Source of the DNA: Myotis daubentonii | Lineage: Eukaryota > Chordata > Mammalia > Chiroptera > Vespertilionidae | DNA length: 64,000 bases | Direction: 5' to 3' | Assembly (NCBI RefSeq): GCF_963259705.1 | Contig: NC_081861.1 | Location: 71,591,623-71,655,622, forward strand | In this document: one piece after another, positions 10,206 through 19,822 of the stretch | Layout of the letters: every line of letters starts with the position of its first letter | Position numbering within the stretch: position 1 is the first letter of the stretch | The notes under the pieces: model-generated | Told to the model about the DNA's origin: nothing | Seen by the model: the letters and a program-made list of their open reading frames with translations, nothing else | Databases searched by the model: none | Made by a program: the position numbers and the translations under genes

Positions 10206-12447
10206 TTTAAAATATATTTTTATTGATTAAGATATTACATATGTGTCCTTGTCCCCACGTTACCCTCTACCCCCCCCCCCCCCGCGCTCATGCCCTCACC
10301 CCCCCGTTGTCCGTTTCCATTGGTTAGGCCTATATGCTTGCATATAAGTCCTTTGGTTGATCTTTCCCCCTTACCCCTACCCTCCCCTACCTTCCCTCCA
10401 AGGCCCGACAGTCCAATCAATGCCTCTCCGTCTCTGGATCAGTCCTTGTTCATCAGTTTATGTTGTTCATTATATTCCACAAATGAGTGAGATCCTGTGG
10501 TATTTATCCGCTCTCCAGTTCCATCCATGCTGTGGCAAATGGTAAGAGTTCCTTTTTCTTCTTCCTCTTCTTAAAGAATACCTTTCAGCATTTCATATAA
10601 TGCTGGTTTGGTGGTGATGAACTCCTTTAGCTTTTTCTTATCGGTGAAGCTCTTTATCTGACCTTCTATTCTGAATGATAGCTTTGCTGGATAAAGTAAT
10701 CTTGGTTGCAGGTTCTTGCTATTCATCACTTTGAATATTTCTTGCCACTCTCTTCTGGCCTACATGGTTTCTGTTGAGAAATCAGCTGACAGTCGTATGG
10801 GTACTCCCTTGTAGGTAACTGACCGTCTTTCTCTTGCTGCTTTTAAGATTCTCTCTTTGTCTTTTGCTCTTGGCATTTTAATTATGATGTGTCTTGGTGT
10901 GGTCCTCTTTGGATTCCTTTTGTTTGGGGTTCTCTGCGCTTCCTGGACTTGTAAGTCCATTTCTTTCACCAGGTGGGGGAAGTTTTCTGTCATTATTTCT
11001 TCAAAAGGTTTTCAATATCTTGCCCTCTCTCTCCTTCTGGTACCCCTATAATTCTGATGTTGGTACGCTTGAAGTTGTCCCAGAGGTTCCTTACACTATC
11101 TTCATATTTTTGGAATCTCTTTTCTTTTTCCTTTTTCGATTGGGTATTTTTTGTTTCTTTGTATTTCAAATCTTTGACTTGATTCTTGGGACCCTCTTGT
11201 CTGCTGTTGGATCTCTGTAAATTATTCTTTATTTCAGTCAGTGTATGCTTAATTTCTAGTTGGTCCTTTTTCATGTCCTCCATGGTCTCACTATACTTAT
11301 TGAGGGATTCATTAAATTTATCGGCGGTTTCCATAAAATTCTTGAAAAACCTTATAAACGTGGCCTTGAACTCTATATCCAGTCATTTGCTTTCCTCCAT
11401 TTCTGCCATTTGTGACCTGTTTCTTTGTCTCTGCATTTTGGCTGCTTCCCTGTGTTGATAGAGTGGCCCTGCACGCCAGGTGTCCTGTAGGGCCCAGTGG
11501 CTCAGCCTCCCCAGTTACCTGAGGTGGACACTCTTGGTGCACTCTTGCTGCCTTGGTTGTTGTAGGATAACTGGGAGGAATTGACCTCCAGACCAATTGG
11601 CTGTGAGAATCAGCTGTGTCTGAAGTGGGAGAACTTCTGTGCTGAAGATACCCTTCTGGGGCAAGACTTGCTTCAGTGGGGCTTTGGTGCTCACTGAGTC
11701 TGCCCCCTGAGTGTGTCCCTTATGGATCTTAGGAGTTGCAATCTGGATGGTCCCCCTCTGACCACTGGGTACAGTGGCTCCTGGATCTAAGGAGGTGCTA
11801 ATTCAGCCTCTGCCTGAGGCTACACAGCAGGAGCCACGAAGAGGCTCAGCTGTGAAGCAATGCAAGCCACTGCGGGGCCTTGGGCCTTCTCTTGGAAGTT
11901 CTGGGTGTTCCTGGCTCTGCTGCAGTTAGGTACATTCACATGCAAAAGCCTCTGCCAAAGCCTGGGTGGGGCAGGGTCTCAGGGAATCAAAGGGCAAAGC
12001 AAGCAGCTATGGCTGATTCTCCGCCCAGCCCTAAGGAGTTGCACATCTCAGTGTCCCAGTAATGGCTGCAAGCACCTCTGAGGGAAAGCCGCTCTCAAGT
12101 TCGCCCACTGCCCGACAGTCTAGCTTCTCCCTGTATGAGTCCTGGGTCCCCAGAGACTTCCCGGAACTGGAGTTCAGAGCAGTTGGGAGCTTGTGATTCA
12201 AAAAGACAGCCGCGTCCTCAGGTGCCACCCCATTTCTGCGCGCGCGAGCCGCTGTACCTCTGCACTTCACCTCCACAGCTCCTCTGGCTCTCAGTGTGCT
12301 TTTCTTTCCTTCTAGTTGTAGAATTTACACTCAGCCAGCCTTCCTGTTGTTCTGGATGATGTCCACTCTGTCCTTTGCGGTATTTTTCAATTGTTGTGGG
12401 AGGCGGCAATTTCCCGGTGTTTATCTATGCCGCCATCTTAGTTTCTC
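10206..12447 (-). mobile_element. HAL1 (half-L1) copy 1, full-length, L1-type 3' end
   Basis: A 2,242-bp insertion flanked by the perfect 16-bp duplication CACATTATACTCTTTT (10,190 and 12,448). On the minus strand it begins GAGAAACTAAGATGGCGGC, the same 5' start as HAL1 copy 3 (19,823). It has a GC-rich 5' UTR, a broken ORF1 (10,571-11,436), and then, right after the ORF1 stop, the last bases of an L1 ORF2 tail and an L1 3' UTR (GGACACATATGTAATATCTT and an A-rich tail). Nearly all of ORF2 is absent. Copies 2 and 3 have a different 3' UTR. A C-run near 10,270 corresponds to the G-rich L1 3' UTR. Confidence 0.9.
10571..11436 (-). pseudogene. HAL1 copy 1 ORF1 (RNA-binding ORF1p), disabled
   Basis: An ORF1p-like protein starts at the ATG at 11,436 (MQRQRNR) and runs to the stop at 10,571. 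It has the coiled-coil N-terminus, the RRM with NIRIIGVPEGERG and RHIIIKMPRAKDKERILKAA, and the C-terminal domain with RLSADFSTET. Two lesions are clear against the intact copies: an in-frame TGA about 17 codons in, and loss of one base in the CCTATTTGAAG region near 11,001-11,008, which shifts the frame. A third difference, the tract after ENL, follows from that shift. The intact relatives are at 14,581 and 20,527. Confidence 0.88.
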
Positions 12448-12463
12448 CACATTATACTCTTTT

Positions 12464-12571
12464 GGATGCCCTGGGGCATTGCATGTCTCTGTAGATACAT
12501 TTTCAAAGGTCCTATGGGCCACTGCATCTACAAGAGAAATAGAAAAACAGGTCATTAATCATTGCCTAGCT
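12464..12571 (+). pseudogene. ERV pol: short integrase segment between HAL1 and hAT
   Basis: Continuation of the integrase core after the HAL1 insertion; broken frames resembling a HFQRSYGPLHLQEK stretch. A hAT MITE starts at 12,572. Confidence 0.6.
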
Positions 12572-12785
12572 CAGGGGTGGGCAAACTTTTTGACTCGAGG
12601 GCCACAATGGGTTCTTAAACTGGACCGGAGTGCTGGAACAAAAGCATGGATGGAGTGTTCGTATGAACTAATATAAATTCAAAGTAAACATCATTACATA
12701 AAAGGGTACGGTCTTTTTTGTTTTTAGTTTTATTCATTTCAAACGGGCCGGATCCGGCCAGCGGGTCGTAGTTTGCCCACGGCTG
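12572..12785. mobile_element. Non-autonomous hAT MITE, 214 bp
   Basis: The terminal inverted repeats are CAGGGGTGGGCAAACT and AGTTTGCCCACGGCTG. The 8-bp duplication is GCCTAGCT/CCCTAGTT (6 of 8). GGGCCACAATGGG and GGGCCGGATCCGGCC subterminal motifs are present. It is inserted in the ERV integrase. Confidence 0.92.
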
Positions 12786-12793
12786 CCCTAGTT

Positions 12794-13290
12794 GCTTTTG
12801 CCATCATGGGAATTCCAAAAACTATTAAAACTGATAATGGACCTGCATACACAAGCTGTCATTTCCAACAATTCTGTAAAAAATAGAAAATTCAGCACAT
12901 TATGGGAATACCATACAATTACCTAGGACAGGCAATTACAGAATGCCAACATCAGCAGCTAAAATTCCAACTTAAAAAACAAAAGTGGGGAATAGTGATG
13001 CTGGAGAAATCTCCTGTAAGTAGATTACAACAAGCATTAATTACCTTAAATTTTTTCACTTGTAAGCTGATGGCAAGACACCAATAGAGCTGCACTGGTG
13101 TCATAATGAGCCAAACAAAAAAAGGCTTGATCAAATGGAAAGATCCTGAGTCTGGTTTATGGAAAAGTCCCAACCCTTTATTAACCTTTGGTCGAGAATA
13201 TGCTTGTGTATTTCCAGAAAACTCCTCCAAGCTCATGTGGATTCCTGCAAGGAACATCAAACTCCAACATGAAGCTGAGGAAGGAACTGA
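12794..13290 (+). pseudogene. ERV pol: integrase core and C-terminal domain
   Basis: The frame shows IMGIPKTIKTDNGPAYTS, with the second catalytic Asp (TDNG), then GIPYNYLGQAITECQHQQL, where the third catalytic residue (Glu) survives. Near 13,140-13,250 the C-terminal DNA-binding domain reads WKDPESGLWKSPNPLL and CVFPENSSKLMWIPARNIK. Several stops and shifts separate the pieces (a TAG at 12,882 lies between the two core motifs), so no integrase can be made. Confidence 0.85.
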
Positions 13291-13434
13291 CCAAACTAAT
13301 GAGGACTTGGCACTTGAAGCTTCAACCTGTACTTGTGGCCGCAGACAGACAATGGACTACTCCAGCCCCAAATAACAGAAGCCCCAGGCAAACTTACAGA
13401 CTAATTCCTTAAATGCCTGGCAGCAATTTAAAAA

Positions 13435-13636
13435 GGACATGAAAGAATTCAATCCTTTTCATTGGATCTCCCTACATTTGCCTTTTAGCATAACCACTAT
13501 TGTCTGTCTCATTCTTGGTCTTATATATGTATTCCTAGTCTGCAGATATGGAATGAAAAGTCTTAAAAAAAACAAAAAACAAAAAACAAAACAAAACTTG
13601 AGCCCTATAGATGGCATAACAAGATTTTTTAAATAA
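13435..13636 (+). pseudogene. Possible ERV env transmembrane stub
   Basis: A 65-codon frame between integrase and the polypurine tract contains about 22 hydrophobic residues (ITTIVCLILGLIYVFLVC) followed by Lys-rich sequence (KSLKKNKKQK). Position and shape fit the membrane anchor and cytoplasmic tail of an env TM protein after a large internal deletion. No surface subunit, fusion peptide or cysteine motif is visible. Assignment rests on position. Confidence 0.5.
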
Positions 13637-13970
13637 ATAAAAAGGGGGAAATTCTGGAGGCTAAAGCAAACAGCAATTAGCATAAAAGTGCAAAAGAGAC
13701 ATTGGAAGGCCCTGCTGTGATTGCAGTGGCTCCAGGCAATTTCCTGACCTGATAATCTTCACATTGTATAATAAACTTTACCTTTGATATGCCTATATGC
13801 ATTGCTAAAAGACAAATGTGTTTTCAAAGTGAATAAAAAACAGAAGGGACCCATTTTCGTTGTGCCTCTTTAAGAAAGAGACTCTACCTGGCCCCCACCC
13901 CTTAATAATTCATATTTTTGTCTAACATTTTCATTTGTGCATCAGCCCCTCCTGCAGATCTTGAACCCCA
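13637..13970 (+). mobile_element. ERV polypurine tract and putative 3' LTR
   Basis: AAATAAAAAGGGGGAA at 13,635-13,650 is a good polypurine tract. The LTR may start at the TGGAGG just downstream (about 13,655) and includes TATAATAAACTTTACC and GAATAAAAAAC, possible polyadenylation signals. The right end could not be placed by a TG...CA pair or duplication, so the end is a guess. Confidence 0.5.
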
Positions 13971-14410
13971 CTGTGCAGGTCAAGGCATGGAACATACTAC
14001 AAACCTTCATGAATCTTTCAGTGAATCATTAACACATCCAATATTTTTGCCTAATTTTTGACCTATTTATTTGTTAGAATGCTGGCTTCATTAAAATGAC
14101 TTATAAGAGTATATATAATAAAAATATTTTTGCAACTCAGAATTTTTTTATTCAATAAATACTTAGGATGTTCTTTAATAGAAACTTTACATTTAGTAAC
14201 ATTTAGTAAGCAGACCTGTTAGCTGTAGCATTTATAAAGATTAAAAGAAATATACATGGAGCAAAACTTCTGCACATACTTGGAAACCATTGGTAATAAC
14301 TGATGGTGTCAGATATTAAAACCAATGTCATCTATAATTTATCTAATTTTTTTAAAAATTATTACTGTTATAGTTTTCTACAATGTATTCACAAAAAGGA
14401 ATGCTTAATC
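13971..14410. other. Unassigned AT-rich DNA
   Basis: No gene or repeat recognised between the ERV remnant and the L1 3' UTR fragment. Confidence 0.45.
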
Positions 14411-14462
14411 TTTTTTTTTGTTTTGTTTTATAATTTATCTTTATTGTTGAAAGTATACAGTT

Positions 14463-15768
14463 GGATAGCCAGTTAGCCTGGAGGTCAAATCACCCCCGGT
14501 ATTGCCGACATCAATCAAGGCTTAACTACAACAAGACTGTGCACAAAGACCACTAGGGGTGCAACATGAAAGCATAAAAAATGCGGAGACAAAGAAACAG
14601 GACAAAATTGTCAATGGAGGATATTGAGTTCAGAACCACACTTTTAAGGTCTCTTAAGAACTGTCTAGAAGCCGCCGATAAATGTAGTGAGATCCTCAAG
14701 AAATCTAATGAGACCCTCGATGTTATGAAAAAAAACCAACTAGAAATTAAGCATACACAGACTGAAATAACGAATACTATACAGACTCCCAACAGCAGAC
14801 CAGAGGAGCGCAAGAATCAAGGCAAAGATTTGAAATGCGAAGAAGCAAAAAACACCCAACTGGAAAAGCAAAATGAAAAAAGAATCCAAAAATACGAAGA
14901 TAGTGTAAGGAGCCTCTGGGACAGCTTCAAGCATACCAACATCAGAATTATAGGGGTGCCAGAAGATGAGAGAGAGCAAGATATTGAAAACCTATTTGAA
15001 GAAATAATGACAGAAAACTTCCCCCACCTGGTGAAAGAAATAGACTTACAGGTCCAGGAAGCGCAGAAAACCCCAAACAAAAGGAATCCAAAGAGGACCA
15101 CACCAAGACACATCATAATTAAAATGCCAAGAGCAAAAGACAAAGAGAGAATCTTAAAAGCAGCAAGAGAAAGAAAGTCAGTTACCTACAAGGGAATACC
15201 CATACGACTGTCAGCTGATTTCTCAACAGAAACTTTGCAGGCCAGAAGGGAATGGCAAGAAATATTCAAAGTGATGAATACCAAGAACCTACAACCAAGA
15301 TTACTTTATCCAGCAAAGCTATCATTCAGAACTGAAGGTCAGATAAAGAGATTCACAGATAAGGAAAAGCTAAAGGAGCTCATCACCACCAAACCAGTAT
15401 TATATGAAATGCTGAAAGGTATCCTTTAAGAAGAGGAGGAAGAAGAAAAAGGTAAAGATACAAATTATGAACAACAAACATGCATCTATCAACAAGTGAA
15501 TCTAAGAATCAAGTGAATAAATAATCTGGTGATCATAATAGAATCAGGGACATAGAAAGGGAATGGACAGACTATTCTTGGGGGGGGGGGGAAGGGGTGT
15601 GGGAGATGCGGGAAGAGACTGGACAAAAATCATGCACCTATGGATGAGGACAGTGGGTGGGGAGTGAGGGCGGAGGGTGGGGCAGGAACTGGGAGGTGGG
15701 GAGTTATGGGGGGGGAAAGAGGAACAAATGTAATAATCTGAACAATAAAGATTTAATTAAAAGAAAAA
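14463..15768 (+). mobile_element. HAL1 copy 2, 5'-truncated, with intact ORF1
   Basis: A 1.3 kb insertion flanked by GAAAGTATACAGTT (14,449) and GAAAGTATACAATT (15,769), 13 of 14 identical. It lacks the 5' UTR start seen at 19,823 and begins shortly before the TTAGCCTGGAGGTCAAA segment shared with copy 3. ORF1 is followed by a purine-rich linker, G-rich tracts (GGGGGGGGGG near 15,580 and 15,708) and AACAATAAAGATTTAATTAAAAG. Confidence 0.92.
14581..15429 (+). CDS. HAL1 ORF1p, 282 residues, intact (copy 2)
   Basis: This is the only protein of a half-LINE. L1-family ORF1 proteins are trimeric RNA-binding chaperones that package element RNA in cytoplasmic particles; HAL1 is thought to borrow L1 ORF2p for reverse transcription. 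The frame starts at ATG (MRRQRNRTKL) and ends at TAA after MLKGIL, without a stop or shift. A charged helix, residues about 12-116, is the likely coiled coil. The RRM spans about 117-211, with NIRIIGVPED and RHIIIKMPRA as RNP-like strands. The C-terminal domain, about 212-282, has DFSTETLQARREW and LYPAKLSF. It differs from copy 3 at about 31 positions by eye, half of them before residue 87. It is shorter than L1 ORF1p at 52,205 (303). The element is 5'-truncated, so own-promoter expression is unlikely. Confidence 0.92.
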   Translation: MRRQRNRTKLSMEDIEFRTTLLRSLKNCLEAADKCSEILKKSNETLDVMKKNQLEIKHTQTEITNTIQTPNSRPEERKNQGKDLKCEEAKNTQLEKQNEKRIQKYEDSVRSLWDSFKHTNIRIIGVPEDEREQDIENLFEEIMTENFPHLVKEIDLQVQEAQKTPNKRNPKRTTPRHIIIKMPRAKDKERILKAARERKSVTYKGIPIRLSADFSTETLQARREWQEIFKVMNTKNLQPRLLYPAKLSFRTEGQIKRFTDKEKLKELITTKPVLYEMLKGIL

Positions 15769-15994
15769 GAAAGTATACAATTGTAACCTTTTTTCCTCCT
15801 TTGATCCCTTTTAGCCTGCCCCGCCCCCACCCCAGACCTTCACCACACTATTGTCTGTGTCTATGGGTTATGCATATATGCACATAACTTCTTCAGTTAT
15901 TCTATTCCCACCCACCCATCCACCTTCCCTCTGAAATTCATCAGTTCCATGTTTCTATGTCTCTGGATCTATTTTGTTCATCAGATCGTTTTGT

Positions 15995-16216
15995 TCTTTT
16001 GCTCAGTGGTTAGAACAGGTTCGATTCTGGTCAAGGGGAAGTACTTGGATTGAAGGCTTGATCCCCAGCCTTGTTTGGGGCACATTTGAGAGGCAACCAG
16101 TTGATATGTCTCTCTCACATCAATGTTTCTCTCTCTAACTCCCTATTCCTTCCATTCTGTAAAAATCAATGGAAAATATATCCTCAGGTGAGGGTTAACA
16201 AAACAAAACAAAATTT
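15995..16216 (+). mobile_element. tRNA-derived SINE, older CTCAGGTGAGG-tail type
   Basis: Head TTTGCTCAGTGGTTAGAACAGG with GGTTCGATTCTGG, tail AAAATCAATGGAAAATATATCCTCAGGTGAGG. It lies within or next to the L1 3' UTR fragment. Exact borders unclear. Confidence 0.82.
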
Positions 16217-16413
16217 TTAATTTTATACCCGAAATTTTAGTGGCATTTGCACACTTTCTGCAGACTTTCCAAGTAATTTCATTAAATATTTCAAAATCCA
16301 AAGCCACCAAAATTTTGATATAAAATTAAAATTATTTTCTGTGGCTTTATTCTTCATAGAGTAAACAAATATACATAATGCACTTATCACAGTCACACCT
16401 CTTATGCTAATTT

Positions 16414-16598
16414 TAAAAAATAGTTTATTGATATTTTTTTAGAGTAGAAGGGAAAGGGAGTGAGAGAGACAAATATCAATGCAAGACCACATCTATCAGC
16501 TGCCTCCTGCACACTCCCATATGTCCTTGATCTGGAATCAAACCAGCACCCCCCTTATATGCAGGCTGATGCCCAACCAACTGAAGGACACTAGCCAG
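16414..16598 (-). mobile_element. tRNA-derived VES-like SINE
   Basis: Left end AGTTTATTGATATTTTTTTAGAG, right end CCAACTGAAGGACACTAGCCAGAG. The likely duplication is GCTAATTTTAA (16,397) and GCTTATTTTAA (16,600). The head is degraded. Confidence 0.8.
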
Positions 16599-17083
16599 AG
16601 CTTATTTTAATTTTTAAAAAAACCTATATTATTGAGAGAGAGAATATTAGTTGAGATGACAGAATAATTCTGTCATATATTTTAGAACTGGTTACAGCTC
16701 AGTATTTATATAAGTATGAACTTAACGTTTTCCCCATTAGCTTTCTATATGTGCTTTTTTCATACCTGTTCAGTTTTACTTTAATTGGAAGTGATGCAAA
16801 GGAAAGAGGTGGAGAATAAAATTTTTCGTAAAAATTGCCTATCCTATGCTTATCTTGGAGATTCACATTTTGGATTGTACTATTAAATAATTCTGAGAAT
16901 TTTTTCTGTGAATAAGTTTAATATTATATCAGCATTTACAAAATTTAGCCACAAGCAGACGATTTTTTATAACCCTTATTATTTAATTGTAATACATTTG
17001 AACATAATAGTCTAGTAATTTATGAAACACTAAATATTACAATGTCTTAAAATGTACTAAGTTCTCCAGACTCGGAAAAAAAT
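16599..17083. other. Unassigned AT-rich DNA
   Basis: No recognisable gene or repeat. Confidence 0.45.
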
Positions 17084-17469
17084 TGTAGTTACAGAAAAAC
17101 TGGACCAGAACCAAACAACGCTCTGAGAGTTTGGAGTTACACTTTATTCACGGCGGCGGGCTCAGGGAAATGAATCCAAATCTAAGCAAAGCTACAAGCA
17201 GAACCTCCCTTTTTATAGAAGAGCCAGACCTTTGTGTGCTTGCTGGCAGCAGCCTTGAAAACTATACAGTTCTATCCAATTAAAAAATGCACCTGGCATG
17301 ACATTGGGTGTATCTAGTCTCTGGCCTACAAGGTCAGATAGCTAAGTTTATCTCCCCCACTATTCAAGCAGGCTAGGAAGCAAAGTTACTTTTTCAGACT
17401 AAGAGGCCATCCAAAGAATAGCAGAGAATTCCAAACAGTAGTTTTACAGAATAGGTGTTTTCCTTCACA
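17084..17469 (-). mobile_element. Solo LTR (family A), minus strand
   Basis: On the minus strand it starts near TGAAGGAAAACACC, has TATAAAAAGGGAGG as a TATA-like box about 280 bases in, GAATAAAGTGTAAC as polyadenylation region, and ends GGTCCAGTTTTTCTGTAACTACA. The same order and end (GGTTTTTCTGTAACA) occur in the solo LTR at 39,594-39,996, so the two are one family. No internal retroviral sequence adjoins it. The duplication is unclear (perhaps TAGT/CAGT). Confidence 0.78.
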
Positions 17470-18734
17470 GTATGAGTTCTCAACACCTCAGAGAACTAGG
17501 ATGAGAGACTCTGAGAGAAATGTTGAAAGTGAAAGATGAAGATACAAATCAGGTCAGTGACAAGAGGATACAAGCTTTTATAATGAAGGAACAACAATGC
17601 AGTCGGGAAGAGAGAAGACGATGGGAAGAGGAAATGCTCTGTAAGGTTTAGTAAACAATAATCCTGTACTAATTATGGCCAGATTTTTGGCTCAATTTTG
17701 TTTTGTAGAACTGTGTTTATCTTTGGTGCAAGCAGAGATGGCCTTTGTTAAATATTTCTAAAGAGTTATCTTGGTTTGAGCTCTCCCAGAAGTGTCCCTG
17801 AGACAAGGATTTGGGTGCCAGGACTTAGGAAATGATCAGAAAACACTATGGGGGAATGAAGAATTGAGATATGCCAGGGGAAAGCCAATAAAGTGTAAGA
17901 TAAAGAGTGAGCTACCACACTGAGTCACTCAGTTCCTCTGAAGACACTCTGAGAAAAAATGTTGAACATGCTTCATAATGGTACCACTAAAACTAGTTAT
18001 TTATCCACCAAATCCCATCTCTTATTCGTTACGAATTATTTCAAGATCTTTAATTCTCTGGCACTTCCATCATCCTTAGAAACAGATCAAATATGTCTCC
18101 ATGTCTATAATATCACTCAGTTGAGATACTTAAGAAGGCACTGTCCATCAGAGACAATTTCTGCAAACAAATTCCCCAGCACTTGTGAAACCTACTACCA
18201 GAATTTGTGGTGGAATAGTCATTTGAGAGAGTTGTTTTCTGATAGAAAAGGTTTTAATGGTCAAACAATTTGGGGATGAAATGGAACATATCATATACCT
18301 TCACTGAAAATTAAGTAGCACTTATTAGCATATCTCACATCTTGTGTTCTGGCAAAAGCACTTTGATCAATAATGTGTACGTTAAATACAGCATTTATTC
18401 AATTGAGTCCATTGTGAATAATTTGTGGTAAGAGATGTATGCATTAAAATATCTAATAGTGAAACTATTTTTGAGGATTATACTTTAGGCAAGGACATAC
18501 AAGCTTAAGTTCTCTAATCTCAAGTTAATGAAATTGGACTGTGTGCCTGTAGTAATCTAGTGCATGTCAGGTAAATTTACCTGTATACTAAGTAAATATT
18601 CATATTTGATTCTCAAATATAAAGATTCCAACTTGTCATTCAGATGCTCATTACTTCGATTGCTAAAAATTCTTCCTCATATAACAAATGAAATCAAATT
18701 TCTTTTGGCTCATTTCTACATTTTTATTATTCCA
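17470..18734. other. Unassigned intergenic DNA
   Basis: No protein-like frame except a 106-codon frame at 17,959-18,279 that lacks any recognised motif, homolog or codon signal and is most likely chance. Confidence 0.5.
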
Positions 18735-18919
18735 CTAGAGGCCTGATGCATGAAATTTGTGCAAGGGGTTCAGCCATCGCTGCTCCAGCTGCCTCGCAGC
18801 CCCAGCTGTCTTGCAGCCCACTACCCCACACTCTGTCCACAGGTGGTTCCAAAAGGTCATTCTGGAAGGTTGTTCCACTGTCTGTTTTAATTAGCATATT
18901 AGCTCTTTATTATATAGGA
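18735..18919 (-). mobile_element. Short HeliBat Helitron, 185 bp
   Basis: Minus-strand start TCCTATATAATAAAGAGC and end GCACAAATTTCATGCATC...CTAG; flanked by A (18,734) and T (18,920). The interior is a short CAGCTGCCTCGCAGCC-type repeat. Confidence 0.92.
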
Positions 18920-19807
18920 TAGTCGTAGAGATTAACTCATAAGTATTCTCACCATTTAACACATATAAATAACTTGATATCCCTTACTGAATTTTGACAT
19001 TCTTTTTTAGGGTAAATCAAACTAATTTATTAAATCTAAAAAATTATTTCAAAGATATCTGTTTTTCATTGAGCTGGTCACATTTTCCTTCCCTACAATT
19101 GCAAATTATGAACACCTTTTTTTTTTTAATTGAGGTCAATGGCCACAGCTCAAAACCATTTCCTAGATACTTCTTTATTCATTGAAAGCATTATTTTGAC
19201 CCCTCTTCTGAACAAACATTGTTATACTTTCTGACCCATGATTTGAACTTGCAACTAAATGTCAAAATCTATTGTTTATAGTCAAAGAACTGGTCTGATC
19301 TTACTTTACCTCTCAGAATGTCGACCATTTCTGGTTAGACTGGTCAACAACATTTGTTGGCAATCATCAGTGTTGCATTCCAGCTACAGTTTTCAGTAGT
19401 ATTTAGTTGTGCTATTGTGTGACTTTGAAAAGTCTTTTTCAAACTTTCCTTTGCAAAACTAACTTTCTTCATCACACATATATGGCCTCTAATTCTTGCA
19501 TAATATTGGCTAAATAAACCTGATTTAAATTTTCAAATGTTTATAAATTAATGGAATTTCACCTCCAAGTTGCTGTTCTGATATTGAATAGCAGATGTTT
19601 TTTTAAAATATTTTTTCATCTTTAATCCCATATTGGATTTGATTTTTAAATATTGGAATTGACATTAATATGAAAATAGAATAGAGAATTTGCAAAGAAT
19701 ATATGATTTTACAGATGATATGTTAGGTTAGACAGCTCTTTACCACCCCCACCCCCAGCCCCTCACTGAATATTTGAGTAAAGTACTACTTTAAAAAAAT
19801 AACAGAT
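18920..19807. other. Unassigned AT-rich DNA
   Basis: No recognisable gene or repeat; target region of HAL1 copy 3 at its right end. Confidence 0.45.
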
Positions 19808-19822
19808 AAAATTTATTTTTGT

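Larger units (their letters stand above)
8380..13970 (+). mobile_element. Class II (betaretrovirus-like) ERV remnant: 3' half of pol, env stub, 3' LTR
   Basis: Fragments on the + strand follow retroviral order: RT connection (8,440-8,790), RNase H start (9,390-9,600), integrase N-terminus (9,955-10,189), integrase core and C-terminus (12,464-13,290), a single-span membrane stub (13,435-13,636), a polypurine tract (about 13,640-13,650) and a putative 3' LTR. All frames are broken by stops and frameshifts. Two hAT MITEs, a VES SINE and a 2.2 kb HAL1 interrupt it. gag, protease, most of RT, nearly all of env and the 5' LTR are missing. Class II is inferred from the RT and integrase motifs. It cannot make particles. 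Confidence 0.85.
14411..15995 (-). mobile_element. L1 3' UTR fragment, split by HAL1 copy 2
   Basis: The left part (14,411-14,462, an A-rich tail read as T-runs plus TTTATCTTTATTGTTGAAAG) continues after the HAL1 at about 15,783: CCCCGCCCCCACCCCAGACC, GGTTATGCATATATGCACAT, GTCTCTGGATCTATTTTGTTC. Read on the minus strand this is a bat L1 3' UTR. Confidence 0.8.

Noticed and set aside
17959..18279. 106-codon plus-strand frame in unassigned DNA
   Set aside because: No domain, signal peptide or homolog recognised; length is within chance for AT-rich DNA with 64 kb searched in six frames.
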